Shown in pieces: positions 26,101-39,100 of a DNA stretch of 64,000 bases. A model generated the notes under the pieces. It was not told where the DNA came from. It did no database searches and worked only from the letters and a program-made list of their open reading frames with translations. Within the stretch, counting starts at the first letter, position 1, and each line of letters starts with the position of its first letter. This DNA is from Istiophorus platypterus. Taxonomy: Eukaryota; Chordata; Actinopteri; Istiophoriformes; Istiophoridae. Both the position numbers and the translations under genes were made by a program. The stretch is from the NCBI GenBank assembly GCA_016859345.1, contig CM029115.1:13035001-13099000 (forward strand). The letters run 5' to 3'.

Positions 26101-27966
26101 TTGCCATTTTTGACCTGCCCTACCTCTTCTATGTCAGTGATGGGGATGGCCACCAGAACACAAAGGACAACTGTCCCACAGTTATCAACTCTGCTCAGCT
26201 GGACACAGACAAGGATGGAATGGTTTTAAACCATCTCTTTTCTTCAACCTTTTCTTAATTAATATAATGTGTCACATTTCAATTATTCATCTTGTGTAAG
26301 CTGACATATAGCTGGCTCTGTGTTAACACTACTCCAAATGTCTCAATTTATTTTGGTAGGGAGATGAATGTGATGATGACGATGATAATGATGGCATATT
26401 GGACAATAATGACAACTGCAGACTAGTTGCCAACCCAGACCAAAAGGACTCGGATAGTGAGTATCATTTTCTGTTTGTTTCTAGGTGTCTACATGCATGT
26501 ATGCAGTATGTGTAGTATTTGCTGCTGGTAGGTTCTTAAGCGTCCTCCTTGTATTTCAGACAACAAAGTTGGAGATGCGTGTGAGGGAGACTTTGACAAA
26601 GACAATGTCATTGACATAATCGACCACTGCCCAGAGAATGCTGAGGTTACACTGACCGACTTCAGAGCCTATCAGACTGTAGTGCTGGACCCTGAGGGGG
26701 ACTCTCAGATTGATCCCAACTGGGTGGTTCTCAACCAGGTGAACAACAGCCTCTTGTCGCAGAGGCATCTGTATTGCATTGGGTTTTCTAATAAATCATT
26801 GTATTTAATCCCTCTGCCTTTAAAGCTCAAACTTGTCCCTGGGGTTTTCTGTCCATATTTGATGCTAAATGACCTTGAACGAATTATTTTGTTCAAGTTA
26901 ACAACATATTGCATGAGTCCTATTACAATACAAATAAATTAAATTCACCCTCTCTTGTCCTGACAGGGCATGGAGATAGTCCAGACCATGAACTCTGACC
27001 CTGGCCTAGCTGTAGGTAAGTACAGAATACTTTCATACTGTCACATCCTCATCTGTTATAACTTTAGATAATTTCCCTGTCTTCAGTGTCTCCTTCCCTA
27101 ACCAGTGCTGTTGTGTGTTTCCTCCTCACTGTCCATATCTACAGGCTACAAAGCATTCAGTGGGGTTGACTTTGAGGGAACATTCCATGTGAACACAGTG
27201 ACAGATGATGACTACGCCGGCTTTATCTTCGGCTACCAGGACTCCTCCTCGTTCTATGTGGTGATGTGGAAACAGACAGAACAAACCTACTGGCAGGCTG
27301 CGCCCTTCAGAGCTGTTGCTGAGCCAGGAATACAACTAAAGGTGTGGGGGATGCATGTTTATCGTCATCATCTATTGTCAGTATGTGTTTTTCCCCACTC
27401 TCATCTTTTGTGGCTCTAACCCCAGATGGTGAAGTCTGTGACAGGTCCAGGTGAGCACCTAAGAAATTCCCTCTGGCACACAGGAGACACCACAGGGCAG
27501 GTCCGCCTCCTGTGGAAAGACCCCAGGAACGTCGGCTGGAAGGACAAAGTTTCCTACCGCTGGTTCCTCCAGCACAGACCACAGGTTGGATACATCAGGT
27601 ACAGACAGACATGCACCATCACTCAGACACATGCACATTCATACTGTGTGTGAACTGACTAACTAACTTCACCTTGTTTGTGAACCAGGGCTCGCTTTTT
27701 TGAGGGTTCAAACCTGGTGGCAGACACAGGGGTGATAATTGAAAACAGTATGAGAGGAGGGCGACTGGGAGTGTTCTGCTTCTCTCAGGAAAACATCATT
27801 TGGTCCAATCTGAAATATCGCTGCAATGGTTAGTGTTTGCAAGCCAAAGGCAGTCCAGTCCAATATGTGAGCTGTAAGTATGCTTATAATTTATGTTCTA
27901 TTTTTCATCCCCATAGACACTATTCCTGCTGACTACCAGGACCTCAGTGCCCAGAACACAGAGTGA
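20184..27966 (+). CDS. thbs4: Thrombospondin-4
   Basis: 23 coding exons: 20184-20265, 21196-21393, 21562-21809, 21968-22070, 22316-22407, 22984-23035, 23129-23331, 23447-23584, 23697-23777, 23867-24019, 24179-24283, 24377-24484, 24598-24757, 25800-25918, 26005-26057, 26138-26222, 26360-26456, 26560-26738, 26967-27015, 27145-27341, 27426-27598, 27689-27828, 27917-27966 (stop TGA). Phases join throughout, giving about 954 residues (human about 961). Order: hydrophobic signal peptide, N-terminal LamG-like domain, short coiled coil ending in CLACG (pentamer disulfides), four EGF-like repeats, DxDxDG-rich calcium-binding type-3 repeats, and a C-terminal lectin-like domain (FIFGYQDSSSFYVVMWKQ, ending LKYRCN). 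Family role: secreted pentameric calcium-binding matrix protein of muscle, tendon and nervous system. The type-3 linker before one DNC lacks a short insert I recall from human. Two ATGs are adjacent; the second (20187) has the better context. I cannot say whether this is teleost copy a or b. Confidence 0.96.
23417..23440 (+). repeat. thbs4: (GT)12 in thbs4 intron next to an acceptor
   Basis: An uninterrupted GT run is followed by only TTTTAG before the exon at 23447, so it takes the place of a normal pyrimidine tract. Confidence 0.9.
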
Positions 27967-28341
27967 AGCAAGAGAGGGGGAGTGATCCATTAAGGTCACA
28001 AATTGAGCCCTGCTGAAAACATGGATGAAAGGAGCAGAGCTGCACTGCTGAGAACAATGAGGTAGAGGGTATGACTTAGAGAAAAAGAAATGAATGTGGG
28101 GACATAATGGACAGTCTTAGTGATGGTATTTTAGCTGTCATTAGAGTGACAGGGTCTTAGGAAAGTATAACATTGGGCATTATATACGTATCTTTAATTA
28201 AATGTAAATGAAGCCGTTACGTTCTGTATAAATCATCAGCAAGTTTTGTGTATGTCTAAGCTATGTATCCTTCAGTTTTATCAGTATTTTATTAGCACCA
28301 TTTAAGAGGCAATATTGTCTTTGGATATATATTTTAAGTAC

Positions 28342-28347
28342 AATAAA
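28342..28347 (+). terminator. thbs4: Poly(A) signal of thbs4
   Basis: AATAAA 376 bases after the thbs4 stop, the first canonical signal I saw in the 3' UTR. Confidence 0.6.
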
Positions 28348-28447
28348 ACCCTGAGCATTTCACAAAATCAAAGCATGAGGTCATTCTTCAGAGTTACCTC
28401 TATGAAGGAAAACTACATCAAGACACCACATGGCATTCAACGGATGA

Positions 28448-28453
28448 TTTATT
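28448..28453 (-). terminator. serinc5: Candidate poly(A) signal of serinc5
   Basis: TTTATT on + (AATAAA on -), which would give serinc5 a 3' UTR of about 1.7 kb. An alternative signal is at 28812-28817. Confidence 0.45.
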
Positions 28454-30163
28454 GAAAGAGTGTAAACAATGTGAACTGCATGGTACCCACATCGCTGTAT
28501 TTCAAACATGCAAATGGGTCAAAGAGAGTCTCTGAATGTTAGAGTTTGATAAAGCCTATGCAGCTGTTCACAGCCGTCTGATTTGAACTGGAGTTGTTTT
28601 GTATCAAAGCTGCTCAGCACCATTTAATTTCTACAATCATCATGAATTCAAATTTGGATATATTTCCAAAAAAGATGCCACATGACCGACTGTAGATGTA
28701 TAAAGCATAATTCAAACAAAATTTCCACAGATCACAGAACTTTAGCTATAATGTACACACAAGTTATTATATAACATGTTAGGAATAAAATTAGTCAATA
28801 GAAACATACCGGTTTATTGATGGTGAGTGCGATACATAAAAGGACTTGCAGATGACAATGTGCAATGCAAAAAAATCTGTTACACAGGTAAACTGATGAA
28901 TGTCTTTGAATTTTAATTCGGCATTAATCTCAACATCCAGTGTTGAATAACGCAGAGAAGCACTCATGCTACCTTACTTTGACCACCGTTATGAGCTGAC
29001 ACATGTAACAGATACAAGGCAAAAGCCTATATTACTGTCCAGAAAACAACTAAACAACTGAAGTGTCTGCATGTGCATACAAATACATAAGGATCTCCGT
29101 TATACTTGTCACTGTAACAGACCAAACAAATCTGATAGAGTAGTTTGTTGTTTTCTGACATCTACCTTTGGCAAACATTCCTCATCTGTGTCACTGCAGT
29201 TCTTCCAGAGAGGCGGCTCTCCACTAACATCAGTCTTATGGAAGGCAGGTTGACCTGAAGAGCACTGCCCTGTACAAAGATGATGATGATTGGAAATATT
29301 GTACATATGACACAGATTTTCCTAAAAAAAAAAAAAGAAGATCTGGCTCAAAGGGAGCACTGACATTAAAAAAAAAAATTGGAAACATTATCCTTATGAT
29401 CTAAGTGGAAACTTCACAACACTGGGTATCTAATATCAAAAAGAGCCTGTTCCATTGCATAGAAAACTTCTAAAAAGAGGCCAATATAACAAAGCATAAA
29501 CATATACAGCTTAAATGTGAGCCTGAGAGATGAGGTTTTTTTTTTTTTTTTTTAAACAAAGTCAGGGCCAAATCTAATTCAATTCAGACCACATTTCTTT
29601 TATGATTCCTTAAGACATATTTGAATAAATACAGTTTCTCCTGTAACATTACTTAACTTGAAATAAATTTGTCCCAAAACTTTGCAACAATTTTATGGTC
29701 CAACTGTATAGAACTGAAATGCCTGGCAGAGAGTAAAAGCAAGAATCCAAGAAAAACCGACACACAGGAAACACTTACAAAATACAGTTTCAAGTCTGAA
29801 ATTATCAAGGGAATCTAAAGGAATTAGATGCTTCTCATGTTTCAAAGCATAACTCACCTCCCATGATTCTCTATAATTTCAAAACCGTAAGTAATACAAA
29901 ACTCCAGGAGTCAGTGGTAGTAAAGAATAAAGAATTAACATCAAGGTATTAACAGCCTAAAATTGTCAAACAACGTGAAATAAACACTAGCATATAAAAC
30001 AAAAGGCAACAGATAATCCTCCGTTTCAACACTGAGGGTAGTATAGGGTTGTGTTTCATTGTAAAGGGGGAGTTGTGGTGGTCCCTTGGCTCAGCATGGG
30101 AGCTTTTGCCAACCCACATCCCGAGAATCAAAGTAGCCTGATCCTAGTGCAGTGATGTGCATC

Positions 30164-33100
30164 CTAGGCCTCAAAGCGCTTCGGGCAGACCATAGGAGCA
30201 ACAAGAGTCCACATGTAGACAATGAGACAGACCCAGCAGGACGCCATCTTGATCCAGAACACCGACCAGCTCCCGTCCAACAGCTTCTCAATCTTATGGT
30301 CATCGTAACTTAAGAAGAAGCACACAGTGAGAGAACTGAGCAAAGACAAACAGTGGGGTTTTTAATTTTAGCCCCGATAAAAATAACAGTGCAATTCTAA
30401 CACAGTTGGACAACATTGACTTATCTGGACAAACTGACATGTCTGGAGTTGAAATGTAAGAAATGTACCATTGAGCCAACTAGTATAGCCAACTATACTA
30501 TTTCCCTCTTTTTGTTCTCCATAACTAGAATAATATGCATACAGAAAATATGTCACAGGTAGTTAAACTTACTGAAACCAGTTGGTGACGGTCATCATGA
30601 CATATAGGGAACCCAGGAAGAAGACAAAGTGGAAGAAGGAGTAGCTATAAATGGTTCCCTCTCTCTCATCATACATCACATTCTGGCCTCCACCAGTCTG
30701 CTCCTCATCATAGTCATCTGAAAAGTACGGAAAGGGAGTGTGGGCCAGTGACACGTTTAATGTGTGAAATGCTTGAAATACATGAGGACAGATGTGCTAT
30801 AAAGTCCAGTGCCAATTTGGACTTATTAATCTGATTTAATCAATAAACATTTACCCTACCTATTTAACTTCAAAATAAAAAAATGTGTAATAAAAAGGAA
30901 GGGATATTTTTCTAATAGTTACAATTTCCCAAATACACAGCTATGTTTTATTTCCAGCAGGTGGCATTGTAAGCCTACCCACAATCCTACAATTTCACTG
31001 GGCCTGCTTCACTGTGTCATACTTACCTCCTAGTAACAGTGACATCATCTGTGTTTACTGACCAATACTTTCTCACCATCCTCAATCTAGCTGAGGAATA
31101 GCAATGAACATAGCCCTTCTGTGTGTAAACACTATAGCTGGGGACATGGGCATACACATTGAACAGGCTGGAGGGGCAGTGGAGGTGAGAGGGGGAAAAT
31201 AAATAAAGATGTGCTGGTGAGGGGGATTTGATCTGACTTTCCCCACCTGTGTCATCTCCAAAACAGAAACAGCAACGGGCTCTCTGAAAGAGAAAGGACA
31301 TATAGCAGTTACCACGTTGCTGGAGTTAAATATCTGAAGGACATACACGAATAGACACACACACTTTACGTCTCCTGGGCCTCATCTGTTTAATTTGATA
31401 AGGACAACTAAGCGGGAATGCCTGATCAGTGGGATTTTCAAGTTCTCTTAATCTGTTTAAGCAAGCCTGCACATTTCATTAACCCACACACTTAATGAGA
31501 TCTGAATATCTGCGCATTTACCTCAGTCTCTGGCTCACTGTTCCTACAAACCCTGAGCGCTGCAGAGCTTCGCCTTGTGGTGGATGTCAAGCTAGAGCGA
31601 GTGTGGAAAAAGAGAAACAGAGAAAGAAATATAAAGACTAATCCTGTCACCATGAATTTTTCGAATAATTTGCTGTTCCCTCTTCTTCAAGGAACAACCA
31701 CAAGAGACACGATGCCTCCACTAGATGGGAAACACATGTGAACAAAAGCAAAAAAAGCCATAGTTCCTGTCTTGCACACCCTTAGTCCAGTCACAGCCAA
31801 TCATACGCTGCCTCTGTGAAATCAAAGCCAATCAAAACTACACTGTCTCTGTTGCTACAGTCTGCCATAAAATATCCTACTTTTATTCCATATTTCCTAT
31901 AATAAAACTGCTGTTACTGAGTTTGGATATTAGTCTTTGCATAATAGCCCAAATCTATAAATGTAATGATACAACACTGGTCTGTATTAGTTTGGTTAGT
32001 ATGTGTGTAGATATTGAGATTTGGGAAAAGGAGAGGTGTGTGTGTATCTGTGTATATGTGGGTCGTCTTACCAGGAGTAAAGGATGCAGCAAAACAGGAT
32101 AATGGTTCCCACAGCAGTGACGATCTTCCTGTCGCTCTCATTACCAGAGTTGAAAGGAAACACGCACACGGTTGTGTTCATGCCATCTCTCTCCAGTACT
32201 GGAAGGAATGAGTAGACAGATATGGATGAGGTGAAAGAAGTAGTAGAGGGAGTACTATAAGGAGAAGGAAGATTGCAAAAGATATATCATGCGTGACTGT
32301 ATTTTTGGTTTGACTTTGCATGACTATCTCTGCATAGAAAATTATCTTCACACCTACTGTGGAAGCAGGAACACACAAAGAAATCTCAGTGTGTTTAGTG
32401 TGTCATTTATTATTCTTTATTATTAACTATATGACTTACAATGAATATTCACGTTTTTATCTGTTAACATTCGAATTACCAAACTTTACCATACAGCTTT
32501 TTGTAATCTTTTCAAGTTTGTTTTTTTTTTTAAATCAGCCAAACTGCACCTTATATTAACTGTAGAAACCATTATTATTAGTATTGTCATTTTCTATGAA
32601 TTTTCATCAATACCACTAAAATAAATGATAATATTAAAACACTCTAAAACAGAGATCACTTCAAAAAATTTAAAAAATGTAAATTTATCAATTTAAAAAC
32701 ACGCTCCTAAAAAATAATTTGTGGTTGATTCAGTAGTCAGCTTGTCTGTGCCAACAACCTTTTGTGTAGCATGAGGGCCCCCCCTTCCTGTTATTGCTGG
32801 TTGTTTTAATACTTAGGGTAATAAAGTCTAAAATGTATCTTAATCACAATATATATTTACACCAATAAATGTATCATCCCTAAGCATGACAATGTGTCAC
32901 ATCCATAATTTTACATGTTATTTGTTATTTTGCTTCATTAACAATCCTAACTCATGAGCCAACATTAATAAAACCTGGGGATCCAAGGTGGTATGCAATA
33001 ATGGTTGCGACTACTAGATGGGGATAGGTGTCCGTTTATACTCACTTTCTTTGGGTTTGCTGGAGAAGGCTGAGAATGTGAGGTACATTACATACACACT

Positions 33101-36100
33101 GATGACCCCTGGCTGCAACAGGCCCGATGTGGGCTGCACTGCAGGGAAACAAAGGCAACCACAAAATTTGAATATAAGTGGCTTTCCTGAAGAGTTTCCT
33201 GAGTTGGCACAAGTGTATTTTACGAAACAATATAATAGCGAAAAGTCTTACTTATCACTACTTTCTATCATTATGCTATATTTGATTACCGTGTCTCAAA
33301 TGTTTTGCTATCTTTGAATTTCCTTCTGTGATAAACCAAGTAGCTTTCTGAGTAACTGTAACACAAATACTTATTTGCATTAGTTAATCAACTTAGTTAA
33401 TGTCATTGTTAGGGCATGTTCTCACATTTCTGTATGCATGGGGAAATGGCCAGGAGAGAGATGATTAGGCAGAGACTGCCATTGATGCCAAGAAAGACTT
33501 TGTTGAGTAAACAGGCCTCAGGGTGGGTGTAGAACCAACCCATGAAGACAACAGCTCCCACTGCAACACTGAACAGCACTAGAGTTACAAAGGCCAGAGC
33601 AGCATACCAAAGCCGGTTATATTTTACTCCTGAGCTCCTGTAGTGAGAGAGTAAGAGAGGGGGAGAGAAAACAGACAGCAAAAGGAAAAAACACAACATG
33701 AACAAGGGTAAAGCAAATTATATACGTAAACAGGTTAAAAAAAAAAGATCAAGCGAACAGGGGAAAAAAGCAAAGAAAAAGGACACAGGAATGATCAACC
33801 TGAAGAAAATTCAAAGAAAGACAAAGATTTATGTTTGGTGCGTTATTCCTGCACACTGGGGAGACAAGAGGGCATAGCTACCTAAGTATAGTTACTTAAG
33901 TGCTTTCACATCCACCTCACTTCGTCTAGACATATAAGGTTTTCATAGGTATTTCTATTGCACATCATAACATATTAAGAGGTTTACTGTGTTTACTGCA
34001 CTGGTGACCTTTTTTTTAATTTAACAGTCTATTGTGTTAGTGTGGTGTGTATCTGTGTCTGTGTCTGTGTCTGTGAGAGAGGGAGAGGGAGAAGGAGAGG
34101 GAAAGGGGAAACCAAATGCTCACTCCTAAACCATATGCATCCTGTGAATCTGCAGAGGGAGCCCTGTTGCCAAGTCCCCCTTCCACCCACACAAACACAA
34201 AGCTACATGGCTCCTTCTTTTCAAATCTTTTTCATCCAAATAACCCCACAGAATAAAACATCCAACCTTCTGAGTTTCTCAGGAACAAATGGGAAGCACA
34301 GCACTGATCTTATTTACAGGCAGCAATGCTTGAATGGGCTAGCCTTTAAGTTAAGGGGACAAAAGAGACCGGAGCAGAGAGAGGACATGTTGCTCTCACC
34401 AGTTTGTGTTCCATCTGTGTGCAAACTCCACCAACATCATGAGCTGGATCAGCAGGAAAATGAACCCTCCAACAGCGCCTACGTATCGCCACACTGTAAC
34501 ATTGAACAGAGAAAGGGAAGGGGAAATGGTTTGAGTGACGACAAGACAGGCGTGACAACTTAAATCTGCTGTGAGATGTAGAGCTCCCAAGCTGTGAGAG
34601 TAATGAAATGGTCCAACTACAGACAAATCAGCATGGTGGTTTTTGAAATTTATTTCAGTCAGATTATGTAGCAAATTATTTGGGTAATTTATCTTGTCTC
34701 CTACTTTTCTGTTTGCAACCACAGAAGGTGATAAATAAATGATATATTATTTAACAAACTATATTAATAAATCCAGCTTGGATAAAAGTTTACAGTGCAG
34801 CAGCTCTTGAGTGTCCAAGTGTCCCATTTTTACCTTCCAGAAAAGTTTCCTCTCCTGGGAGGAAGAAACCTCCAGCGCAGCATGCCACCAGCACAACAAA
34901 CTTCAGCAACCAGAACCTGACATTTAAAGCATCGATAATAATAATAAAGATCATATATGAAAAAAGTTGCATATTAAATGCAAAGAATCAGCATCATAAC
35001 ATACAAAACAAGGATTCCTGATAGAAAAGCCTCCGTGTGAAGAGAGACGATACATGGTAGTGTTGGAAATAAACATAATTCAAAATGCATGATTCAAGAT
35101 GCACGGCTGAGGCCGCAGTTGAAAAGTACAGACTCAACAAATGAGTGTGCGTGCGGGAGTGAAAAACAACCAACTGTGGGAAGATACGCGAAGGCCATAT
35201 GAAACTCGAAACTGTTGTTCAAACACTCTGCCATTCTCAGAGCATCCTGACCTCCTCAGATATGTTTCCAGCTGCCAGATAATGATAACCTTGAGAAAGT
35301 TCCTGCTTTCTTCACTCAGCAACGCTTTAGAATGTAGCCTCGACCGTGCCCTGCTAGCCAATGAAAGCTCTGCTACTATGCTGAAAGACACGTCCAGTGA
35401 TCGCTTTTGACCAATGGGCATCCTTAAGATGAACCCAACAAAAACTCTGCGCACTCTCTGTTAAGCGCCTTTTTGCTGGGGAACCGCTGAACTAGCCAAG
35501 TTCCCGAAGGTCCGTGCGCACGTTTAACTGCCCGGAACGCATTGCTCTGCCTTTTTTACTTTTGATACATTAAACTCAGTAAATTCGACTATCCTTTCTG
35601 GCGTGGTCATTTTCAATTCACAACAGTAGCAGGTATTTTGCCCTGCTTGAGTGTTACACAAGCATAAAGGACAAGAGTTGAACAGGCTCTCATATCTGAA
35701 CATGCTTACCTGTGTTCTGGAGACAGATAGAATGTAAGGATGATATGGGTCAACAACATGGACTCCAGGAAATTTTGCTCAGCAAACTATGTTAAGTCTT
35801 GGAGTGTTTGCAGTATTCATATATGACACTGAGAAGATGAATGGAAAACAGCTGATCCTCTTATACTTTATATAAAGGTAGCTCCAGTCTTTGTTAAATT
35901 ATCATTCTCTGCTGCTGGATGTGTTTTTAGTGTGAATAAACCAAGCACGTCGTTAAACTTGGAGGAGATTGTTTGTAGTCACCTGACTCTTTCTTCAACT
36001 ACGCAGACGTCTTCCCTAAATCCAAAATTACAGCACAGATACAGAGTATGTAATATAAAAAATCCACAAATATTCAGGCAGAGAATGATTTGGTGGTTAA

Positions 36101-39100
36101 TGTTGCTGAAGTTTATTTTTATGTCTTACTCATGTTTAGAGAACTTTTCAGAAAGCCATCTGCTATGTTGACTGAGGCCAAGCTCAGAGATGCTAAAGTG
36201 TGAGGCTGTTTGCAGGCTGTTTTCAATATTTTATTGCCCAGTTCATACTCTAAGACGCTGAACTGACCTTTGCAGACATCAGAGGAAACCAGTTTGGTTA
36301 TAATGTACCTTCCTTCACTCAAATGTACGAATTTAGTCTGGCTTTTGTTTTAGTATTCACAGATTAAGATTCCAAGTATAGACTCCTATTAGATATTATA
36401 GATTAATGCAAATTGTTTAATGACTGATGAGGCAAAACAGAGAAAGAAAAAAGGCCTTACCCATTATGTATGGCCGCCCTGCAGCCTGTGCTGTTTGTGA
36501 TTCGTATGGTGAGGATAGCGAAGAACAAGAAGAAGCAGGCCATGCCAAAGCACATCTTGTAGACAGCGGAGTAGCCAACGAGAGTTTTGCAGTTTTCTCC
36601 TGCATTCATCTTCTCACACAGTTCACTGTAGAAGGGGATCTAATGGACAAATACAACGAAAATACTTTAATTAGATCATTATAGTGTGGACCCCCCCCGC
36701 CAACACCTCTGCTAATGTTTGTCTAATACGCAGCCTCGGAGGGTCCAATAGTGTCTATTCTGAGTGTCACGCCTCTAAAGGAGCAGAAAGAGAGAACAGG
36801 CAGTGACAACAACCCCTCTTTCTCTCAAAGAAGCCCTCTTTCATTCCTCGTTCTCTACAGGCTGTTAGAGGGGCCTTACAACTAACTGTCAGTGTACACA
36901 AACAAAAGACACAGATGAATAAATTAACTGCCTTTTGTCAGCAAGTCAGAGCCACTGAGAAGAGGGAAAAGCAGAGGGAGCACGAGCATGACAGAAAGAC
37001 TGGTAGATCCGTCTTAATACAAAGTTTTAAAAATTATGTTGAACTGCAGTGACCTGCGTAAAAAAGAAGAGAGCAAAACTGGAGTTAGCAAAGCAGATAA
37101 GGACTTTGCTGTGGCCTTCAACAGAAAACTGGAAATGCTTCAGTGGCTCAATGCCAACAAAGCCTCTGAATTTGATAACCACAGACTAGATGCTCAAATT
37201 TCTGTTCCCTCCACTGATCCCAACCTGCCCGAAAAGATATGAATCAGAGTCAAATACAAAAAAAGACTTTAAAAAAGAGGTCATTTTTTGAGAGAACTAA
37301 AGATCTTTTCGTTCAGGAAATATATGATTTGACTTTGCTTTACTAGATTTTGAAAAAGTACTTTAGACCTTGAAGTTGCACACGTGGGTGAGACACCAGC
37401 AGATTGAGTTGTCATCTCAGTGTATAGCACGGTCCAGAGCCAGATCACAACATAGAGTAAAAAGCCCATTTTAGAGCTTTTGTCTCATGTTGAGGACCAT
37501 ATTAGCATGTCCATGGTTTTGTGATTAAGAGGTAGAGGGGCTGGCTGGTTCAGACTGCTGTAAATCTCCTGAGAAAAGACCAGCGCTCTCATATGCACAA
37601 GAGCTGCTCTCTTAGCTGGGACTTCCCACTGTGCTCAGTGTGTGACTGATAGTGTGTATGGATGTGTGTGTAATTCAGCAGGCTTTGCATGGGGCTATCA
37701 GAGGCCATTTTGTGCCTGAATGGGCCTCTTGGAGGGTTCTGCTCTCACCAGGACACACACAGTAGGAAGTTGTTTTAATTTTGTACTATAGACACTGTTA
37801 GAGGAACTGAGAGGGAAAAACAGCAGAAAAAGGTTATTGGAAAAATATCACTGTCTTTGAATATGCGCTCAGTTAGGAAGCTTGCAGTCATTGCCATGGT
37901 AACACAGTCCACTGAAGGTTTTCTTCCCAGGTACAGTTTCTGTTTACCCAGTGATTCAGTGTATGTTGATACCCACTCTACATAATGCATGGTACCTAAA
38001 AATAGGAACATTACTTTCAAAGCTTATGAATTCAGCTTTCAATGTAAGACAAAGACAAAAGTATGAGAAGGGGAATGAATCAGGGCATCATCTCTGACAC
38101 ATTCTGCCAGGACTGTGACTATGGTCTGATTCACCTGGTTGAAGAGGATAACAAACTACCGTATGTTTTAGCAGATAACGGTACCCATAGAAGCCTTCCA
38201 GTCTAGTTAGAATTTCCCAGAAACAGCCATGGAAATAGTCAGTCTGCTAACAATCCTCCATTGTGTGGTTTCAGAGTGGTAACATGGAGAAAAATACTAC
38301 ATGAAAGCTGTAAAGATCAAAAGAGAGAGCAGCAGACCTCATGCGTATCCACTCCAAACTTCAGTGGTTAGATGGGCAGTTAAAAACAAAAGCTGCCAGC
38401 AAGAACTCCTGCCTCTCATGTGTGGTAGCTACACATTGAATCCCCAGGTAAAATATTGGGATGTCTGCCTTGCCTGTAGCAATTCCATTAATCTTTAATC
38501 TTCCCTTTTAGCACTGGAAAGATAAGGCTGGTAAATTCTCTGAAATTTTATTCTATCTATAGGAAATTAGCTAAGTGCCAAAGTTGGTTCAACTGACAAC
38601 ACCCATTTCAAAATGTGGGTGGAGAGGGTTTAAGCTTCAAATATGCTCGCTCTCTCTCCTTTCACCTCTGCTCCATGTCAGTATGTGTTTTCAATCACAA
38701 AAGAACAAGAGAACTAAGACTTTTAGCTAGGAACAGATGTAAAAATTATTAAAATTTCCAGAAAAAACATACAAAAGAGAAAACATGCAGATTTTTTGTT
38801 TTGACAGTCTATAGGATATTCAACAATATGTTTAACAAGGGGACATAAGAATTGGATTGCAAGGCAATCCTATTCCTCATATCCAAAGTGAGCACAAATT
38901 CTCATTTCTTTCTATACAAAAACAGAATTGAACAACCATCAAGAAACAATTTGACCTGCTCACCTATGCTGCAGTTTCCACACAAAAAGCCAAATATACT
39001 CATATGTAATATCCTTGTGTTCAAGTGAACATTTTTTGCCAAATTTTAAGAAATTCTCTGTAGGTCTCTAAGATATTTTGCTCACGAGAAAGGGAGGGAC

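Larger units (their letters stand above)
27967..30163. other. Convergent 3' UTRs of thbs4 and serinc5
   Basis: No coding sequence seen. It consists of the thbs4 3' UTR up to about 28370 and the probable serinc5 3' UTR from 30163 down to about 28430. It includes A and T runs (29321-29336, 29538-29553). Confidence 0.6.

Noticed and set aside
34042..34563. 173-residue plus-strand open frame in serinc5
   Set aside because: It is antisense to a serinc5 exon and intron, starts in a GT/GA-rich tract and has no recognisable domain.
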